From NCBI RefSeq assembly GCF_034931405.1, contig NZ_JAYGHA010000002.1, positions 62,001-126,000 on the forward strand: DNA of 64,000 nucleotides, read 5' to 3'. The notes below the pieces were generated by a model that was not told the origin of the DNA, searched no databases, and worked only from the letters and a program-made list of their open reading frames with translations. A program made the position numbers and the translations under genes. Below are positions 15,634 through 24,610 of the stretch, one piece after another (within the stretch, counting starts at the first letter, position 1; each line of letters opens with the position of its first letter). Source of the DNA: RDYJ01 sp034931405 (GTDB lineage: Bacteria; Cyanobacteriota; Cyanobacteriia; Cyanobacteriales; Nostocaceae).

Positions 15634-16647
15634 CTATTGTTTAGGTGTAACATCACCGAATTTAATCACTAGGGCGATCGCTATACTCACAACCAAAATT
15701 AATGTCATACTCAAAGCTGAACCAAATCCCCAATTTTGGGTAGCTCCCAGAAACTGATTATAAACTAACCGTGCTACTGTCATACTGGAAGCACCACCAA
15801 GTAATTCTGGGTCAATAAAGTCCCCCAGTGCTGTGATAAATACCAGTAAAGAACCAGCCGCAATACCTGGAAAAACTTGAGGTACAGTTACACGCATAAA
15901 AGTTTGCGCTGGATTTGCACCCAAATCAGCTGCTGCTTCTAGTAACTGCTGGTCTAATTTTTCCAAAGAGGCATATAAAACTAACACCATATAAGGCAGT
16001 AAACTGTAACTCATGCCAATTAATACCGCTGGACTGCGGTTAAGCAATTCCAAAGCTGGTAAACCTAAACTAGTAAGTAAGCTGTTCAATAACCCAGTGG
16101 GACGTAAAATTGTAATCCAGGCATAAGAACGCAGTAAAGAGGAAGTCCATAAAGGCAAAACAAAGCCTAATAACAGCAAATTTCGCCAGCGTTTTGGTGT
16201 CATTTGGGCAATCCAATAAGCAACAGGAAAACCCAAAATTAAACAAATAATTGTCGTATTAACTGCCAAAAATAGGGAATTAAATATAACTCGTAAATAA
16301 AGCGGTTCTAGAATACGGATATAGTTATCAACGCCGTTAGGATTGACAATATCTCCTGGTCGGATATCTGTCACTAAACTCAATTGAAAAATTATTAATG
16401 TTGGTAGTAACAATAATAGTAATAACCAAATCCCTGATGGTGATAGTAAGGACACAACTGGTAGCCATTTAAAAGGATAGCGATGCAGTTGTGGTTTTTT
16501 TGTATGACTCGGAGATGCAACTGAGGGCTGAGGAATTTGAATAGACACAAGCTGATACCAATTGGCTGAGATTTTATATATTATCTGTTTGGGCTGGTAA
16601 TTGGTAATTGTTAATTGACAAAAATAAATTAACAGCCAGTAGTACAT
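15634..16647 (-). CDS. potB: Polyamine ABC transporter permease PotB
   Basis: 337 residues with about six membrane helices. The EAA loop that docks on the ATPase is EAAADLGANPAQTFMRVTVP, followed by GIAAGSLLVFITALGDF, typical of PotB/PotC-type permeases. It belongs to the spermidine/putrescine importer with the adjacent potD and potA. The ATG at 16647 abuts the potD stop. The first ~33 residues come partly from TTACCAAT-type repeat DNA and are unlike the family, so a GTG at 16548 (Val34 of the long form, giving SIQIPQPSVASP) is a plausible true start. No potC follows, although most systems have two different permeases. Confidence 0.9.
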   Translation of the reverse strand: MYYWLLIYFCQLTITNYQPKQIIYKISANWYQLVSIQIPQPSVASPSHTKKPQLHRYPFKWLPVVSLLSPSGIWLLLLLLLPTLIIFQLSLVTDIRPGDIVNPNGVDNYIRILEPLYLRVIFNSLFLAVNTTIICLILGFPVAYWIAQMTPKRWRNLLLLGFVLPLWTSSLLRSYAWITILRPTGLLNSLLTSLGLPALELLNRSPAVLIGMSYSLLPYMVLVLYASLEKLDQQLLEAAADLGANPAQTFMRVTVPQVFPGIAAGSLLVFITALGDFIDPELLGGASSMTVARLVYNQFLGATQNWGFGSALSMTLILVVSIAIALVIKFGDVTPKQ

Positions 16648-17754
16648 TCACGCTAGTAATTGAGTCCAATATCGCTCATAAACTTCCTCAAATTTACCTA
16701 TGGGAGTTAGGCGTTCACACTTATCTAAAATTGATTGGGGGGGGAATAAACTAGTATTATTTTGAATTTCTTGTGGTAATTGTTCAAATCCAGCATGATT
16801 GGGTGTAGCAATATTTAATCTTCTGCTGATTTCGGCGGCTACATCTGTTTGCAATAGTAAGTTAATCCAGCTATACGCACCAGATCGATTAGGGGCTGTT
16901 TTGGGAATTACAATAGTGTCTGTCCATAGTGAAGAACCACTGCGGGGAATCACATATTTGAGTTTGGGATTTTCTTTTGATATCTTCACGCCATCGGCAG
17001 AATAACACATAGCTAACCACAAATCTCCTGCCAGAATTTGGTTTTGCCAAGCATCGGTGTCAAAAGCGGCGATCGCAGGTTTTAATGATTTCAATTTCTC
17101 ATAAGCTGCTTTAATTTCCATCTCATTTTGAGAATTATAAGAATAACCTAGCATCTTTAATGTTGCTCCCATTACCTCCCGCACATCATTCAATAAGGTC
17201 ATTCGCTTATAAAGCTTTTCTTGGTTTTGCCAAAGATATTCCCAATCTTCAGGTGCAGTTTCCAGTTTTTCAGAGTTGTAAAGTAACCCTGTTGTTCCCC
17301 AACTAAAAGGAATACTATAACGGTTATCAGGGTCATAACTAGGATTCTTAAATTGGGTGAATAAATTTTCCAACCCAATTAAATATTCGTGATTAATTTC
17401 TGCTAACAAATTTTTCTCTACCATCTTCTGCACCATATAATCAGATGGATAGATAATGCTATAACTAGCGCCACCTCCAGCTTGTAATTTAGCCAGCATC
17501 ACATCATTGGAATCAAAAACATCTGCTAAAACTTTGATGCCAGTTTGGGAAGTAAAGGTAGATAGTAATTGTTGATCGGTATATTGACTCCATGTATATA
17601 TATACAATTCATCACTTTTGCCGGAACTAGCACCATTATAATTATTATTGGTGCTAACATTAGCTAATCTCCAGCCACAACTACTTAAAGACAAGCTAGA
17701 AAACAACGCTATATTTTTGAGAAATTTTCTTCTCCTAGTCATGTTCATCATCAT
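16648..17754 (-). CDS. potD: Polyamine-binding lipoprotein PotD
   Basis: 368 residues. A basic N-terminus (TRRRKFLKN) and a hydrophobic stretch lead to SLSLSSCG, a lipobox with Cys26, so the protein is probably membrane-anchored on the periplasmic side. The mature part follows the PotD/PotF fold: LYIYTWSQYTDQQLL, YSIIYPSDYMVQKM, SIPFSWGTTGLLYN, AFDTDAWQNQILAGDLWLAM and IVIPKTAPN. These aromatic and acidic positions match the polyamine pocket of the family. It would deliver spermidine or putrescine to PotB. It is 3 bases from potA and abuts potB, so it is in an operon. ATGs at 17754, 17751 and 17742 are all possible starts. Confidence 0.92.
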   Translation of the reverse strand: MMMNMTRRRKFLKNIALFSSLSLSSCGWRLANVSTNNNYNGASSGKSDELYIYTWSQYTDQQLLSTFTSQTGIKVLADVFDSNDVMLAKLQAGGGASYSIIYPSDYMVQKMVEKNLLAEINHEYLIGLENLFTQFKNPSYDPDNRYSIPFSWGTTGLLYNSEKLETAPEDWEYLWQNQEKLYKRMTLLNDVREVMGATLKMLGYSYNSQNEMEIKAAYEKLKSLKPAIAAFDTDAWQNQILAGDLWLAMCYSADGVKISKENPKLKYVIPRSGSSLWTDTIVIPKTAPNRSGAYSWINLLLQTDVAAEISRRLNIATPNHAGFEQLPQEIQNNTSLFPPQSILDKCERLTPIGKFEEVYERYWTQLLA

Positions 17755-17757
17755 GGT

Positions 17758-18906
17758 TTATTGTTGATTAACCCTTGATGTTTGACTAATAGCTAAACAA
17801 TCAGTTTCTGCCCACCAAATATATATAGGCGTGTTCCGGTCTGGTAGACTACCAAAAGTGTTGGGTTGTAAAACATTAACATTGATGCCGTTGGCTAATT
17901 CCACGACATAATTAACATGAGTACCCAAATACATAATATTAACGAGCCTACCTTCAAAGCAGTTTGTACGCAGATTGGGTTGATAAAGGGAAATCTGAAT
18001 TTTTTCAGGACGGACACTTAATGCTACTGCTTGCAATAGTTCTATAGGAGTTTCTTCTGTACGAGCAACAACAATAGACAATCCGGTTTTAGTCAAAATC
18101 TGTACAGACTCTGCATCAATCGTAGTAATTTCCCCACTAAACAAATTTGTATCACCAATAAAATCAGCCACAAAAGCGGTTTGCGGACGTTCGTAAATTG
18201 TGCTAGGAGTACCAACTTGCTCAATTTTGCCTTGATTCATCACTGCGATGCGATCAGATAAGGATAGAGCTTCTTCCTGATCGTGTGTCACCATGATAAA
18301 AGTCAATCCTAACTCTTTGTGGAGATTGCATAACTCCACTTGCATTTCCTTACGCAGTTTTAGATCTAATGCTCCCAATGGTTCATCTAAAAGTAAGACA
18401 GTAGGACGATTAACTAAAGCCCTAGCTAAAGCTACCCGTTGTTGTTGACCACCAGAAAGCTGAGAAGGTAAACGCGATCGCAAACTTGCCATTTTCACCA
18501 GCTTTAAAGCTTCCGTAACTCTGCTGACAATTTCTGATTTGGATAATTTTTGCAACCTTAATCCAAAAGCGATGTTATCCCACACATTCAAGTGATTAAA
18601 CAGAGCATAGCTTTGAAATACAGTATTTACAGGTCTTTTGTAAGGAGGCACATTAATCATTGACTGGCCTTGAATCAGCAATTTTCCTGCATCCACCCGT
18701 TCAAACCCGGCAATTAACCGGAGTATAGTGGTTTTACCACAACCAGAAGGTCCTAAAATACTAAAGAACTCTCCCTGTCTAACATCCAAGTCCACACCAT
18801 GTACTGCTGCTTCTTGGTTGAAAAACTTAAAGACGTTCCGCAGTTCAACATCAAGCGGCTGAAAAGTAGTTAAACTCCTCTGATTCTGCATTGCAGTTTG
18901 AGCCAT
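17758..18906 (-). CDS. potA: Polyamine ABC transporter ATPase PotA
   Basis: 382 residues. Walker A is GPSGCGKTT (52-60), the signature is LSGGQQQR (150-157), Walker B is LLLDEP (171-176), the D-loop is GALD and the switch His is in THDQEEAL. The ~130-residue C-terminal part is a TOBE-type regulatory domain, usual for PotA/MalK-like importers. It energises polyamine uptake. It is the first gene of potA-potD-potB and is divergent from the PBP2 gene, with a ~200-base shared upstream region. Confidence 0.95.
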   Translation of the reverse strand: MAQTAMQNQRSLTTFQPLDVELRNVFKFFNQEAAVHGVDLDVRQGEFFSILGPSGCGKTTILRLIAGFERVDAGKLLIQGQSMINVPPYKRPVNTVFQSYALFNHLNVWDNIAFGLRLQKLSKSEIVSRVTEALKLVKMASLRSRLPSQLSGGQQQRVALARALVNRPTVLLLDEPLGALDLKLRKEMQVELCNLHKELGLTFIMVTHDQEEALSLSDRIAVMNQGKIEQVGTPSTIYERPQTAFVADFIGDTNLFSGEITTIDAESVQILTKTGLSIVVARTEETPIELLQAVALSVRPEKIQISLYQPNLRTNCFEGRLVNIMYLGTHVNYVVELANGINVNVLQPNTFGSLPDRNTPIYIWWAETDCLAISQTSRVNQQ

Positions 18907-19113
18907 AATCTTCAGTAGAATGCCTTGATATGATGAAACTTAGTTGAGCAATGTAGGCGATAAAATAGATTAAAAATCACACTTTGATTTATTGTATCTG
19001 GCAAATACACCCTTGTTAAAAATATACTTGCCATTTGTTTTGTCTCAATGCCGGATAGGGGTTACAAAGCACTGTTTACAGATAATATTAATTTCATGCG
19101 TCTTTTTAATCTT

Positions 19114-20925
19114 ATGGCTATATTACCATTACCACTTAGTAGTCAAAAAAATACTCGTACAGTTGGGCGTAGTTCCCAGTCACTATTTTTAATAGTATTC
19201 ACTTTATTGATGACCTCTGGAATAGGCGCTCGTTTAGTTTATTTGCAAATTCTTGAAGGTCCAAAACTGCGGCAACGGGCAGAGTCTAACCGGATTCGGA
19301 TGATTCCCAAACAACCGGAAAGAGGCAACATTTTTGACCGTAATGGCAAACTTTTAGCTACTACTCGCTATCCGCGCTCTGTTCATTTGTGGCCAATGGC
19401 ACATACTAAGCCCTCATGGTCAGTTGTCGGTCCCCGTCTGTCCCAAATCCTCGATATTCCTCAAGAGGAGATGGAAAAGAAACTAGAACAAGCAGGGGCT
19501 AATTCTTTTTCTTTGATTCGCATTGCTCGTGACTTAAATGAAGCACAAGTCACAGCCTTAAAAGAATATGAAACTGAATTACCAAATGTAGAAATCAATA
19601 CAGAAGCAGTACGTTACTATCCTGATGGTAGGCAATTAGCCCATATACTCGGCTATACCCGCGAACTAACAGCAGAACAGTTAAAAAAACGCAAATCTGA
19701 AGGCTATCGTCTCGGTGATGTCATTGGGCAAATGGGTGTGGAAAAAGCCTATGAAAAAACCCTGCGGGGTGAATGGGGCGGTCAGCAAGTAGAGGTGGAT
19801 GGTGCTGGTAGACCACTGCGGGTATTGGGAGAGAAACAGGCAAAAGCAGGTAATGATTTACACTTGACTATAGATTTAGATATCCAAAAAGCAGCGGAAA
19901 AAGCTTTAGGTAAACGCAATGGATCAATTATCGCACTCAACCCCAACAATGGTGAAGTTTTAGCGATGGTATCCCATCCTACCTTTGACCCGAATATTTT
20001 TTCTAAACAAAAACTCTCTCAAAAAGACTGGGAAACCGTCCAAGGTGCTGAACATCCTTTGGTGAATCGGGCTTTAAGTGTTTTTCCCCCAGCTAGTACG
20101 TTTAAAATTGTCACCAACACAGCAGCTATAGAATCAGGTAAATTTTCTCCTAATGTCATTTTACAAACATATCCTTATTTGGTTATCGGTGGGACAAGAT
20201 TTGGTGAATGGAATCATGCGGGATTTGGTCCCTTAGGTTTTGTAGGTGCAATGCAGTGGAGTAGTGATACTTTCTTCTATCAAATTGGTAAAGGTATAGG
20301 TGGACCTACTTTGATTGAATGGACTCGTAAATATGGCTTTGGTGAAAAAACTGGCTTTGATTTTGTCACAGAGGAAGCTAAAGGTTTAGTTCCCGATGAC
20401 AACTGGAAGCGGAAAGTCTGGAAAATGCCTTGGACTATAGGCGATACTATTAATATGACCATTGGTCAAGGTGCTTTACAAACTACTCCTTTACAAGTGG
20501 CTGTGATGTTTGCTGTACCAGCTAATGGTGGTTATCGAGTGCAACCACATTTGCTTAAAGACAATGGGGACGCACAAAAATGGCGTAAATCTTTAAATAT
20601 GAAGCCGATAACTATCAAAATCCTCCGTGATGGATTGCGGAAAGTAATATCTGAAGGTACAGGTAAAGTTTTAAATAAACCAACTCTTCCCCCTGTAGCT
20701 GGTAAGAGTGGTACAGCAGAAGCTTGGAATATTCGTGGAATCAAACAAAATCATGCTTGGTTTGGTGCTTATGCACCTGCGGATAAACCAGAAATTTTAG
20801 TTGTGGCTTTTGGTGAACATTCCGGGGGTGGTGGCGGTAGTGTGGCCGCACCAATGATTTTAGAAATTATGGAGGATTATTTTGCCCGCAAGTATCCAGG
20901 GAAGTACAAAAAAGGTGACAGGTGA
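19114..20925 (+). CDS. mrdA: Penicillin-binding protein 2 (class B transpeptidase)
   Basis: 603 residues from the chosen start. A short cytoplasmic tail and one membrane anchor (about 20-40) are followed by the dimerisation domain (RGNIFDRNGKLLATT). The transpeptidase domain has STFK (Ser328), an SSD triad (383-385) and KSGT (531-534). This is the PBP2 type that works with RodA in side-wall elongation. The frame is open from 19048, but the residues before MAILPLPLSSQ are unlike relatives, so the ATG at 19114 is preferred. No rodA is adjacent. A GACAGGT repeat begins at the stop codon. Confidence 0.92.
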   Translation: MAILPLPLSSQKNTRTVGRSSQSLFLIVFTLLMTSGIGARLVYLQILEGPKLRQRAESNRIRMIPKQPERGNIFDRNGKLLATTRYPRSVHLWPMAHTKPSWSVVGPRLSQILDIPQEEMEKKLEQAGANSFSLIRIARDLNEAQVTALKEYETELPNVEINTEAVRYYPDGRQLAHILGYTRELTAEQLKKRKSEGYRLGDVIGQMGVEKAYEKTLRGEWGGQQVEVDGAGRPLRVLGEKQAKAGNDLHLTIDLDIQKAAEKALGKRNGSIIALNPNNGEVLAMVSHPTFDPNIFSKQKLSQKDWETVQGAEHPLVNRALSVFPPASTFKIVTNTAAIESGKFSPNVILQTYPYLVIGGTRFGEWNHAGFGPLGFVGAMQWSSDTFFYQIGKGIGGPTLIEWTRKYGFGEKTGFDFVTEEAKGLVPDDNWKRKVWKMPWTIGDTINMTIGQGALQTTPLQVAVMFAVPANGGYRVQPHLLKDNGDAQKWRKSLNMKPITIKILRDGLRKVISEGTGKVLNKPTLPPVAGKSGTAEAWNIRGIKQNHAWFGAYAPADKPEILVVAFGEHSGGGGGSVAAPMILEIMEDYFARKYPGKYKKGDR

Positions 20926-21019
20926 CAGGTGACAGCGAAGAGGCAGGGGAGCAGGGAGCAGGGAGAGGTTAATAACCCAATGACTAATAACTAATGACTA
21001 ATGACTAAGGACTAAGGAC
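20918..21019. repeat. STRR-rich spacer between PBP2 and the VanY-type gene
   Basis: GGTGACA heptamers overlap the end of the PBP2 gene (about 20916-20934). They are followed by GGGAGCA units and a run of ACTAATG/ACTAAGG heptamers (about 20978-21019) that reaches the stop codon of the convergent carboxypeptidase gene. Confidence 0.9.
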
Positions 21020-21022
21020 TAA

Positions 21023-21841
21023 TCACTGTACAGGTTTGATATTTCGGGCTTTATAAAATGTTTCTAAGCTGTTGCGATCGCCTACAAAACGCCAATGCCA
21101 AGGTTCATAACTCACTCCTTGAGTATTATCCTTGGGAAAAGACAATTCAAACCCAAACCGCGCCGCATTAGCTTGCAGCCATACAAAAGCTTTGGTATTC
21201 TCAAAATTAGCTTGTAGGTTAGTTGCTGGTACTCCTCCATCTCCTATATCCACAGCATAGCCTGTATGATGTTCGCTATGACCAGGAGGGGCGCTGAGGG
21301 CGGCTCTTTGGGCGGGGGTTTGATTACGTTGAGCGCCAACATTAAAAAATAACTGTTCTTGCTCTTTCACTGCTCGAAAACCAGAAATTGGCACCAAAAT
21401 TATACCTGCGCTTCTTGCTGCTTGTGCCATTTGCTGAAACCTTTGGGCGGCTGCTGTTCGCATTCTGATCCGTCCATCGGCAGTAATTGGTAACAATTCA
21501 GATTCTGGTGCTTCAGGATATGCCAAATGCCCCAAAACCGTATCATTATTAATAGCTGGGGTATTAGTTGCTGCTGGTATAGAATTAACAGGTGTTGGTT
21601 GATTTTCCGCATTTTCTTGAGGCGCTGTCAGAAAAAATAAAAAACCACTACCTACAGCCATCACTACAAATCCTAATACCCCCCCAATCACCAAAACTAG
21701 CGGTTGCACGCGCAGCTTAGAACCGCTATCAGGAGTATCGCGTAAAGCCGCTGGAATATCATCACCGGGTTCTGGTGATGAGTTTTGCGGTTTTCCTGGA
21801 AACCCAGCCTTTTTCAAGTGTCTACTCCTGCTTGTGTACAA
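21023..21841 (-). CDS. D-alanyl-D-alanine carboxypeptidase, VanY (M15B) type
   Basis: 272 residues. A cytoplasmic Pro/Ser-rich tail (1-45), one membrane anchor (about 47-71) and a linker are followed by an M15B peptidase domain. The zinc-site motif SxHxxGxAxD appears as SEHHTGYAVD (189-198), with His191 and Asp198. The third ligand region is EPWHW (Glu246, His249). SGFRAVKEQEQLFF precedes them, as in the family. It trims the terminal D-Ala from peptidoglycan stem peptides. It is convergent with the PBP2 gene. It is a housekeeping-type wall enzyme, with no vanHAX context to suggest glycopeptide resistance. Confidence 0.93.
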   Translation of the reverse strand: MYTSRSRHLKKAGFPGKPQNSSPEPGDDIPAALRDTPDSGSKLRVQPLVLVIGGVLGFVVMAVGSGFLFFLTAPQENAENQPTPVNSIPAATNTPAINNDTVLGHLAYPEAPESELLPITADGRIRMRTAAAQRFQQMAQAARSAGIILVPISGFRAVKEQEQLFFNVGAQRNQTPAQRAALSAPPGHSEHHTGYAVDIGDGGVPATNLQANFENTKAFVWLQANAARFGFELSFPKDNTQGVSYEPWHWRFVGDRNSLETFYKARNIKPVQ

Positions 21842-21863
21842 TTTGGGATTTTAGTAAAAATAA

Positions 21864-21972
21864 GCGATTAGAAATCGCAGCTATACAAACAAAGTCCGCC
21901 TGCGCGGACTAAGAAATTTAAAACCCACGCAGGTGGGTTTTGCCTGTGTAATCGTGACTTCTTCTAGTCGCC
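21864..21972. repeat. ~100-bp dispersed repeat, copy 1
   Basis: Contains the nested palindromes AGTCCGCCTGCGCGGACT and AAACCCACGCAGGTGGGTTT, then TGTGTAATCGTGACTTCTTC and TAGTCGCC. The same order of motifs recurs at 23902-24000. It is intergenic and non-coding. Its ends (GCGATTAGAAATCGC / GACTTCTTCTAGTCGC) are imperfect inverted repeats. Confidence 0.85.
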
Positions 21973-22066
21973 CGGATTCTTTTCCCTTGTCATTATTTCC
22001 AATCTTTTTCTTATTATTATTCAAAATTTGAGCCTGGAAAAAAATTATCAAAATAGATATCATTTT

Positions 22067-23008
22067 ATGTCTCTTTTTTTAAGTAGAATCTTGATAAATC
22101 TCTTTGAACTATATATCAAATTGGTAGGATTAGTGCTAGTAGGGGTGATTTTGGGACGTAAATTACCTGCCATATTTCCTACTCGTTTGGGTCATTTTCT
22201 GTTTTGGGTAGGAGTACCGATCAGTATTGTCGCTTTTTTAAGGCAAACCGACTTATCAGGACAGATTTGGGTTGCACCTGCGATCGCCTATTTAGCGATT
22301 TTTCTAGGAGCATTTTTAGCCTGGATAGTGATCAAAGGTCAAGCCTATTTGACAAAATCTCTGCCCCAACTATCAACCCAAGGTAGTTTGATTCTAGCGT
22401 CAATGGTCGGTAACACTGGTTATCTAGGCTTTCCTATCACTTTAGCAATGGTCGGCAAAGAATACTTTGCTTGGGCTTTATTTTACGATTTATTGGGGAC
22501 TTTATTCGGGGCTTATGGTCTGGGGGTATTACTGGCAGCCCGTTTTGGTAGCAAAGCCCGAAATCATCAACAGATGGCTAAAGCTATATTAATCAATCCT
22601 GCCTTATGGAGTTTTGGGTTTGGGCTACTATTTCGCCAAGTGACAATTCCCCCAGTGATGGAATTTGGCTTAAATACATCAGCTTGGTTTGCTTTAGCAT
22701 TATCTTTGATTTTAATTGGTATGAGGCTTTCACTGCTGAGTTCTTGGTACAAACTCAAACCAGCAGTCATCAGTATTTTGATCAAAATGCTATTAGTGCC
22801 TTTGATTTTAGGCAGCAGTTTACGGTTTTTTGGTGTTACTGGTGAAGCCGCACAGGTAGTAGTTTTGCAAATGGCTATGCCTCCAGCTTTTGCCACACTG
22901 GTATTAGCCGAAACTTTTGATTTAGATCGTGATTTGGCTGTGACGGCTTTAGCAATGGGTAATATTGTATTGTTGGTTACTCTGCCGATTTGGTTGTGGT
23001 TGTTTTGA
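22067..23008 (+). CDS. AEC-family (auxin efflux carrier-like) transporter
   Basis: 313 residues with about ten hydrophobic segments. Family features are GRKLPAIFPTRLG near the start, GNTGYLGFPIT (the conserved N/G-rich crossover in the first half), INPALWSFGFGLL at the domain boundary, and MAMPPAFATLVLAE in the second half. AEC proteins export or take up small organic anions; the substrate here is unknown. The frame extends to a TTG at 22028, but the ATG at 22067 (MSLFLSRILIN) is more likely. It stands alone between two dispersed repeats. Confidence 0.88.
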   Translation: MSLFLSRILINLFELYIKLVGLVLVGVILGRKLPAIFPTRLGHFLFWVGVPISIVAFLRQTDLSGQIWVAPAIAYLAIFLGAFLAWIVIKGQAYLTKSLPQLSTQGSLILASMVGNTGYLGFPITLAMVGKEYFAWALFYDLLGTLFGAYGLGVLLAARFGSKARNHQQMAKAILINPALWSFGFGLLFRQVTIPPVMEFGLNTSAWFALALSLILIGMRLSLLSSWYKLKPAVISILIKMLLVPLILGSSLRFFGVTGEAAQVVVLQMAMPPAFATLVLAETFDLDRDLAVTALAMGNIVLLVTLPIWLWLF

Positions 23009-23394
23009 AGATAGGTAATGGGTAATTGGTAATTGGTAAACTACATCCTGTAAATCCTGTTAGCGTAGCTCCTCCGTAGCAGGCAATCCTGGACATCCTG
23101 ATTCAGACAAAATTTAAACGCAGATGAACGCAGATAATTTTGTACCTCATTCTAGGAAAGGCTGTATAGCGCCAAAAAAAGAAAAACTTAAATAAATGGC
23201 TTTAAATTACAGCAGAATTCAGGAGTCAGGAGTGAAACTGGTTTTGTGTATAGGTTTCAATTTTGATTCTGTACGTCATTGATCTGCAATCTGCTGTAAT
23301 GTAAACAATTCATGAATTTTGGTAAAATAAACATAAGTATGGAAAAACGGATCAAGGAATGACTGTTAATAATTTATCAAAGGAGAGGTAAATT
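23009..23394. other. Repeat-rich intergenic region
   Basis: Holds GGTAATT heptamers (about 23015-23038), a CATCCTG-type repeat containing a TTAGCGTAGCTCCTCCGTAG motif, an AACGCAGATGAACGCAGATA repeat near 23116-23136, and the DUF29 gene promoter region with an AAAGGAGAGG ribosome site just before 23395. No gene is supported. Confidence 0.75.
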
Positions 23395-23838
23395 ATGACC
23401 GTAAACACAGATTTACAATCTTTATATGAACTAGATGAAAATTTATGGTTAGAAGAAACAATTATTTTACTCAAGGAAAAACGGTTTCAAGATTTAGACT
23501 TAAATAATCTAATTGAGGAGTTAGAGGCTTTGGGCAAAAGAGATAAAAATGCTGTTGCTAGTTTATTAGAACAAATAATTAGGCATTTTTTATTATTACA
23601 CTATTGGACAGAAGAATATGAAATGAATAGTAATTATTGGCAACCAGAAATTATTGGTTTTCGCAACCAAATTGAGAGATTATTAACCAATAATTTACAA
23701 AATTATCTCTACAGTGAATTAGAAAAGATTTATAGAAGTGCTTTAAAATATGTGAAGCAAAAAACTAGATTTAAAATAGATTTTCCCGAAGATTGTCCTT
23801 ATACTTTAGAACAACTTTTAGATGAAAATTATGTGTAA
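23395..23838 (+). CDS. DUF29 family protein
   Basis: 147 residues. It shows the DUF29 pattern: LYELDENLWLEETIILLKEK, LDLNNLIEELEALGKRDK, then ASLLEQIIRHFLLLHYW and a C-terminal FPEDCPYTLEQLLDE. DUF29 proteins are small helical proteins, abundant and often multicopy in filamentous cyanobacteria, with no settled function. AGGAGAGG lies 6-13 bases before the ATG, a strong ribosome-binding site for this window. No toxin or antitoxin partner is adjacent. It is flanked on both sides by dispersed repeats, suggesting a mobile neighbourhood. Confidence 0.93.
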   Translation: MTVNTDLQSLYELDENLWLEETIILLKEKRFQDLDLNNLIEELEALGKRDKNAVASLLEQIIRHFLLLHYWTEEYEMNSNYWQPEIIGFRNQIERLLTNNLQNYLYSELEKIYRSALKYVKQKTRFKIDFPEDCPYTLEQLLDENYV

Positions 23839-23901
23839 GAGGATGTTTGAAAAGTTTTGGGCGAATATAAAGATGCCTCCGGCACGCTTCGCGAACACTA
23901 C

Positions 23902-24000
23902 TATACAAGCCAACTCCATCTGCGTGGACTAATGAAAAATCAAGGATTTGAAACCCACGGAGGTGGGTTTTGTCTGTGTAGCCGCGACTTCTAGTCGCCT
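23902..24000. repeat. ~100-bp dispersed repeat, copy 2
   Basis: Same family and orientation as 21864-21972: TATACAAGCCAACTCC, GCGTGGACTAA, AAACCCACGGAGGTGGGTTT, TGTCTGTGTAGCCGCGACTT, CTAGTCGCC. A GGCACGCTTCGCGAACACTA palindromic motif lies just before it (23881-23900). Confidence 0.85.
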
Positions 24001-24015
24001 TTTCAAACTTATTGA

Positions 24016-24537
24016 TTATGTAATTGCTAAATTTTGCTTTTCTGCCAATTCTTTAGGGGTTGTATGTTCGTAATGTTCAAAAGGTTGATGAATCCAAGGA
24101 TTATCGGGTAAATAATCAGTGTAGTAATCTGGAGTAATAACTGAACAGGCTTTATACCAAATTACAGCAGTACGGATTTCCTCAATAGGAAACTCGCTAT
24201 TTTCTTTTAACCAAGGAATAGTTTGTTGTAGCGTAACCCCAGAGTCTACTAAATCATCTACTAACAAAATTCGGGAACCTAACCTGTCGGTAGTCATCGT
24301 TAAGTGAGGGGAAACTATTAAACCACCCCTTTCTTGTTTACCAGCACCGTTGTAAGATGATGTAGCTAAAATTGCTAAGGGTTGATTGTATATCCGTGAT
24401 AAAATATCACCCACTCGCAGTCCACCTCTAGCAAGACAGACAATTTGATTGAATTCCCAACCTGATTGATAAATCTTGACAGCCAATTGTTCGATTTTAT
24501 GGTGATAATCTGACCAGGAAATGTAAAGGTCTGACAT
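24016..24537 (-). CDS. Phosphoribosyltransferase family protein
   Basis: 173 residues. A type I phosphoribosyltransferase core with the PRPP loop ILLVDDLVDSGVTL (around residues 95-108) and an upstream ARGGLRVGDILS motif that contacts pyrophosphate. C-terminal WYKACSVITPDYY resembles purine (xanthine/hypoxanthine) phosphoribosyltransferases. It would attach ribose-5-phosphate from PRPP to a purine base; which base cannot be assigned from sequence alone. It is divergent from the sugar-type symporter gene, with about 70 bases between. Confidence 0.88.
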   Translation of the reverse strand: MSDLYISWSDYHHKIEQLAVKIYQSGWEFNQIVCLARGGLRVGDILSRIYNQPLAILATSSYNGAGKQERGGLIVSPHLTMTTDRLGSRILLVDDLVDSGVTLQQTIPWLKENSEFPIEEIRTAVIWYKACSVITPDYYTDYLPDNPWIHQPFEHYEHTTPKELAEKQNLAIT

Positions 24538-24610
24538 AAAATGCAGGAAAGTATTTTTTAGTTAGCACAGCAAGTAAATCCCAATTATTTTAATACGAGT
24601 GTCAGTAATT

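Noticed and set aside
21023..21841. Vancomycin-resistance gene (vanY)
   Set aside because: It is a housekeeping M15B carboxypeptidase type, with no vanHAX or regulator; normal wall turnover is more likely.
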